From Hoplostethus atlanticus (taxonomy: Eukaryota; Chordata; Actinopteri; Trachichthyiformes; Trachichthyidae), in assembly GCA_034670405.1 (NCBI GenBank), contig JAXDDX010000018.1, forward strand, positions 1,612,501 through 1,676,500: 64,000 nt of DNA. Reading direction: 5' to 3'. The notes beneath the pieces were generated by a model that was not told the DNA's origin, did not search any database, and was given only the letters and a program-made list of their open reading frames with translations. Below, in pieces: positions 60,415 to 64,000 of the stretch. Position 1 is the first letter of the stretch. Each line of letters begins with the position of its first letter. The position numbers and the translations under genes were made by a program.

Positions 60415-61638
60415 ACAAAAACTATATTTTCTGATCACCTACATTACACATCTTTGCTTAAGATGCTCTGTCCCGACTGTCTTCATCTGTCCTATTCTGT
60501 CTTGTCTTTCTCAGTGCACTCACAGAGTATCTTTTAGCTTTCACAGGTAGTCCTTTGCACTCAAAGGAGCAAAGAATCCAGCACTTTATTCCAATGACTG
60601 AAGACCCTTCACACTTCAGTAGACTAACTGGTCAGCTTCTTTGCTCTGTTTCTTTCCCTTTTCAAACTACCTTTTCACTTTTCCCTTCCTCTCTAAATTG
60701 TGTCAAAATTCTGTCTTACTGCTTATTTGAATTCTTGCATGTATTGTGTTTTTGTGGTTCGAGTTTCTGTACAGCATTTGCTCACATGCTGCTTATATAT
60801 TTCAGCATTTGACCTTGCAGAAGATGGCGTGATAAGGAAAAGCCCTGAAAGAGGTCATATTCCACCTAACTTTATCACTTCCCTCCAATTAAAATATTTT
60901 CAGCAATGTTTCCATAGCCATAATAAAATTAACGTTTGTATATTGCAATTTGTTCAACCATTTGACAGGAAGAGGAAAAGTGGACCTGCAGGCCTACCTG
61001 AAACAATGGCAAGATGAGATACTTAAGAAAGAGGAAACCATCAAGGACTTACCCAGAATTAACCAGGTATTAAACCAATGTTGTGGTTAAAAGGTTATTC
61101 ATGTTCTTGCTTTTGGAAGCAGGCGGATGTAATGACTAGGGCATCACTGAAATCTCACATTATTATAATAAAATGGCCTATGAAATATGTCATATCTGAC
61201 TTTAAAAGTGTGAATTCTCTGTTTGTTTGTTTTTTTCAGACTCAATTCATCCAGTTCTCCAAGACCCTGTACGACATTTTTCATGGTGACCCAGAGGAAG
61301 AGTCTCTGTACCGTGCTGTGGCCCATGTGACCAGCCTTCTTCTGAGGATGGAGGAGGTAGGACGGAGGCTGCAGGAGATAAGCAGCTCCCAGGAGTCCAC
61401 AAAGTCCCACGAGGAGGCTTCTACCACCCCGGAGAGCTCTGACACCTCGAGTACTCACAGCACTCAGGATGCAGGGCCCAGCCTCCTGGAGGTGGAGTGG
61501 TCCTTTTCTTTTGAGCAGGTCCTGGCATCTCTACTCAATGAGCCTTCCATAGTTTGCTTCTTTGAAAGGCCTGTAAATATTCAGACTAGACTGAACCAAG
61601 CCAAAGTTGCCCAACTGAAGGTAAAGGCAAGCAAGTGA
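52054..61638 (+). CDS. tbc1d8b: TBC1D8B, GRAM-TBC-EF-hand Rab GTPase-activating protein
   Basis: It stimulates GTP hydrolysis by Rab proteins (RAB11 recycling in vertebrates; human mutations cause nephrotic syndrome). Exons: 52054-52180, 53635-53745, 53907-54025, 54232-54457, 54951-55191, 55556-55763, 56383-56550, 56704-56865, 57007-57157, 57368-57582, 57691-57808, 57932-58217, 58340-58469, 58562-58660, 58736-58804, 59002-59242, 59370-59435, 60806-60853, 60969-61066, 61240-61638. All phases join; 1093 residues (human about 1120). Start [17 protein letters not shown] matches the family start. Two GRAM domains (about 150-230, [20 protein letters not shown]; about 275-345), TBC about 485-700 and an EF-hand at 874-885. 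The C-terminus [12 protein letters not shown] is conserved. Spelling is TBC1D8B, not TBC1D8 or TBC1D9. Confidence 0.95.
53574..53602. repeat. (ATT)n microsatellite
   Basis: A run of ATT ending about 30 bases before the acceptor of tbc1d8b exon 2. Confidence 0.9.
57007..58217 (+). CDS. tbc1d8b: TBC-domain exons of tbc1d8b (57007-57157, 57368-57582, 57691-57808, 57932-58217)
   Basis: They encode [17 protein letters not shown], the arginine finger I535-x-x-D538-x-x-R541 (IERDLHR) and the glutamine finger YCQ with Q576. [19 protein letters not shown] and [20 protein letters not shown] follow. Both catalytic fingers are present, so GAP activity is expected. Confidence 0.95.
59002..59435 (+). CDS. 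tbc1d8b: EF-hand exons of tbc1d8b (59002-59242 and 59370-59435)
   Basis: The loop [12 protein letters not shown] at residues 874-885 fits the 12-residue calcium-binding consensus: acid or Asn at 1, 3 and 5, Gly at 6, hydrophobic at 8, Glu at 12. The human counterpart, as I recall it, has Cys at the Gly position. Confidence 0.85.
59436..60805 (+). other. tbc1d8b: tbc1d8b intron with long GT microsatellite
   Basis: There is no exon here. It contains (GT)35 at 60339-60408 and unassigned single-copy-looking sequence. In human TBC1D8B the linker coded near this point is longer. Confidence 0.6.
60339..60408. repeat. (GT)35 microsatellite
   Basis: Seventy bases of uninterrupted GT, the longest dinucleotide run in the window. 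Confidence 0.97.
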
Positions 61639-64000
61639 ATGGATGCAATGGATGCATTTCCTCACTCATCCTTTCTGCACTGCAGTCAGTAAGACCCCCA
61701 GAGGGATGTTTGTAGCCAGGGTCATGCAGTTAGTGTATGGCTTGGTTCAGCCAGCTGATGATCAGTAGATGGCTAGCAGCAAAGGCTGACACAGCTTGAT
61801 GAATCAAACTTAGAGGAGGCTCTTTTATTTAAAAACTGAAAACTGCATTTTTAAGACACTGTAAACATCATTGTAACCGTCCACTGATAAACACCTTTAG
61901 TGCATTCTCACGTTAAGCCTCCTTGTAGACATACTGTATGCTGTGGTTGCTCTTCCTCATCTGGGATCTGTCATTTTTGCATCCTCTCATGTAGCCTCGA
62001 ACTCTACAACATTTCAGCTTGTCCTATGTCATTGAGCAGTAATACTTTCAGATTAGTATTAGTGAACATTCAGTACTGCCCCCAATATTGAGAACTATAA
62101 CTGACTAACTAAGAGGTTCTCCTACCCCTGAATTTCTGTCACGCTGAGAACCAAACTCCATTAAGAATAACTTAAAAAGGATTAAAAGGTGACTGAGGGG
62201 GTATTCTCTGGAGAGATATTTTCTGTTTCAGTTTGGTTATCGCTGCTGTAAAGTGAAATGCTAAAACATCCTATAAATTCAGTATCTCCCCTTCTTTGAA
62301 AAGTGAGCAGCTCCAGGTTGTACATCTTGATGACAAGACAAATTAGCCTTTATTTTGTGGCTTCTTGCTTTGAGGATGAGGTGGTTAGCTAAAAACAAAT
62401 CTGTGCAATAGCATGTATGAATTATTAAATTGTTATTCTCAACAACTTTTCAGGAACACTAGCTTTTCTGTTGGGACAGGCACAGAATATACAGTATAGG
62501 GAATTATGGCATACTGTAGTGTTGTCCCTGGAAGCCATATATTGATGTCAGTCGTGGTTTAAGTGTAGCTGTTGGTTATATTGTATTGAAAGCATAACAG
62601 ATGCAATTATGGTGTTATAGTTTTGCAATAACATACAAGAGGGAATGCTATACTGATCAGCCACAGCACACTCACCAGTCTCTCTCCTACAACTACAGCA
62701 CACCCAATAACGATGACCTCAAGTATGTCTTATGCTGGAAACGTGGCCATTGTAAATTAAAATGGTTGTCAAATTCCACAAAGCAGCTGTAGAGAGAGTT
62801 TGGGGAAATTGCCTGAACCCTCTCGTGAGTGAATCATTTGATGCCTCCCAACAACTCCAGCAGCTTTGTATCAATGGAATTGATACAGAGCCGAAGTCAA
62901 CCAGGAGATGTGCTCTGTGCTTTTCATGTTCAAGGCTTGAAGGGAAGGTATGATTGGTTGATGTACTGTTTACTTAAACCACCTGTTTTTTGTCATATTG
63001 CATAATGCTGTTAATGTGTAGAAAGAGTACAGAATACATGTACATAAGGGTCAGTAAAATCTAGTGGTTTATTTGATTAGTGTATTTAAGAGACTTGGAT
63101 TGAACATTTATTATAGGTTATGAGTTAGTGGACTGTTATGGATACACTTACACATACCTTTTGGAGTACGTTTTGCTTTATCAAATCTCAGGGTGCAATT
63201 TGTGTAAAAAAAATAAATGAAGGGGGAAAAGGGTTATTTTTGGAATGGGGGCATATATGTGACTGAGCTTAACATAGCCTACTTTTTGTTTGTCTGTAAT
63301 ATTAAATTATAGAGCATCTGTAGCATAGTTGCAGGATTTGCCACATTAGGCAAGCCTTCAGCAAACAGCATACAACTATACCCCACTGCGAAAAGCCAGA
63401 TATGATGTATTTGAGTTAATAATCTCTTTTTCATGAGTGCATTTTGCCCCTCTGCTTCCTGTCCTTGTATTTGCTTATATCTCTGCAAATACCTTGTTGC
63501 ACAAGTATTGAAAAGTGTGTTTGAGATTAATTAACAAAGCTGTACATATGCCTGTAGCACGATTACCAGCCATAACAGATCTAGGAGAAGTTTGGATTCC
63601 AAACGGTCCTCATCGCTTCAACTGCACCTTTTCATTTCCAGGGGCCAAATTCCCAAACGTTACCAAGCTTTGTGCGAAAAAGTGTTAAAGAAGCTTCTTA
63701 AGTGCAGTTCTTCTTTTCACTCCTATTTTCCTGATGGTCTTGCCATAGCCCCCATCTGGAATTTATTTGACTGTATATATTTTAGGTAATTTAACATCAA
63801 TTCTGCAAGAGTTACACATATACATTGAAAATAAGCCTGACCTTCAAGACAGCAATTTAATTTCCAATATTTAAAATTACTATCACTAACTAACTAACAA
63901 ATCACTAACTATTTCAGTATGACTTTTGACCTACAGCTTTTGTCTGCCTTAGCAGTAACCAATTAACATCTCCCAAACTTTAACCAAACTTTAATTACGA
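61639..64000 (+). other. tbc1d8b: 3' UTR and downstream flank of tbc1d8b
   Basis: No further gene was recognised. The first clear AATAAA is at 63212-63217, giving a possible 1.6 kb 3' UTR; ATTAAA variants lie earlier. The last kilobase shows only short unsupported open frames. Confidence 0.5.
63212..63217 (+). terminator. tbc1d8b: Candidate polyadenylation signal of tbc1d8b
   Basis: An AATAAA hexamer following an A-rich run, the first perfect one after the stop codon. Confidence 0.4.

Overview
The window looks like nuclear DNA from a ray-finned fish, most likely a teleost. It is AT-rich and holds three multi-exon protein genes with canonical GT-AG introns. The intervening DNA carries typical fish repeats: tRNA-headed SINEs, decayed LINEs, short DNA transposons and many microsatellites. 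I cannot name the species.

Layout. Bases 1-33 may be the last piece of an unidentified upstream exon. From about 6.2 to 34.6 kb on the + strand lies a CLOCK/NPAS2-family circadian transcription factor (bHLH, PAS-A, PAS-B, Q-rich C-terminus), with one or two 5' exons far upstream and a long possible 3' UTR to about 40.5 kb. Tail to tail with it, 48.8 to 41.4 kb on the - strand, is radx, a single-stranded-DNA-binding OB-fold protein of stalled replication forks. Head to head with radx, 52.05 to 61.64 kb on the + strand, is tbc1d8b, a GRAM-TBC Rab GTPase-activating protein with an EF-hand. I rebuilt all three reading frames exon by exon. Every intron phase matches across its junction, giving about 928 (or 899), 862 and 1093 residues, so all three genes appear intact.

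The most unusual items are in the clock-type gene. Its exon equivalent to mouse Clock exon 19 (the exon skipped in the Clock-delta19 mutant) carries a 67-residue glutamine/proline tract directly before the coiled coil. Its bHLH loop looks two residues longer than in CLOCK or NPAS2. Three of its exons begin at tandem NAGNAG acceptors, and another follows a (TG)n tract. It is linked to tbc1d8b and mixes NPAS2-like with CLOCK-like residues. In mammals NPAS2 sits by TBC1D8, while TBC1D8B and RADX sit together on the X with no clock gene that I know of. This raises the possibility of a third ancient CLOCK/NPAS2 ohnolog, or of fish npas2 being that copy.

The three genes do not form a pathway. What they share is conserved chromosomal linkage, with radx and tbc1d8b start codons about 3.2 kb apart and promoter-type motifs (CRE-like, ZNF143-like) near both.
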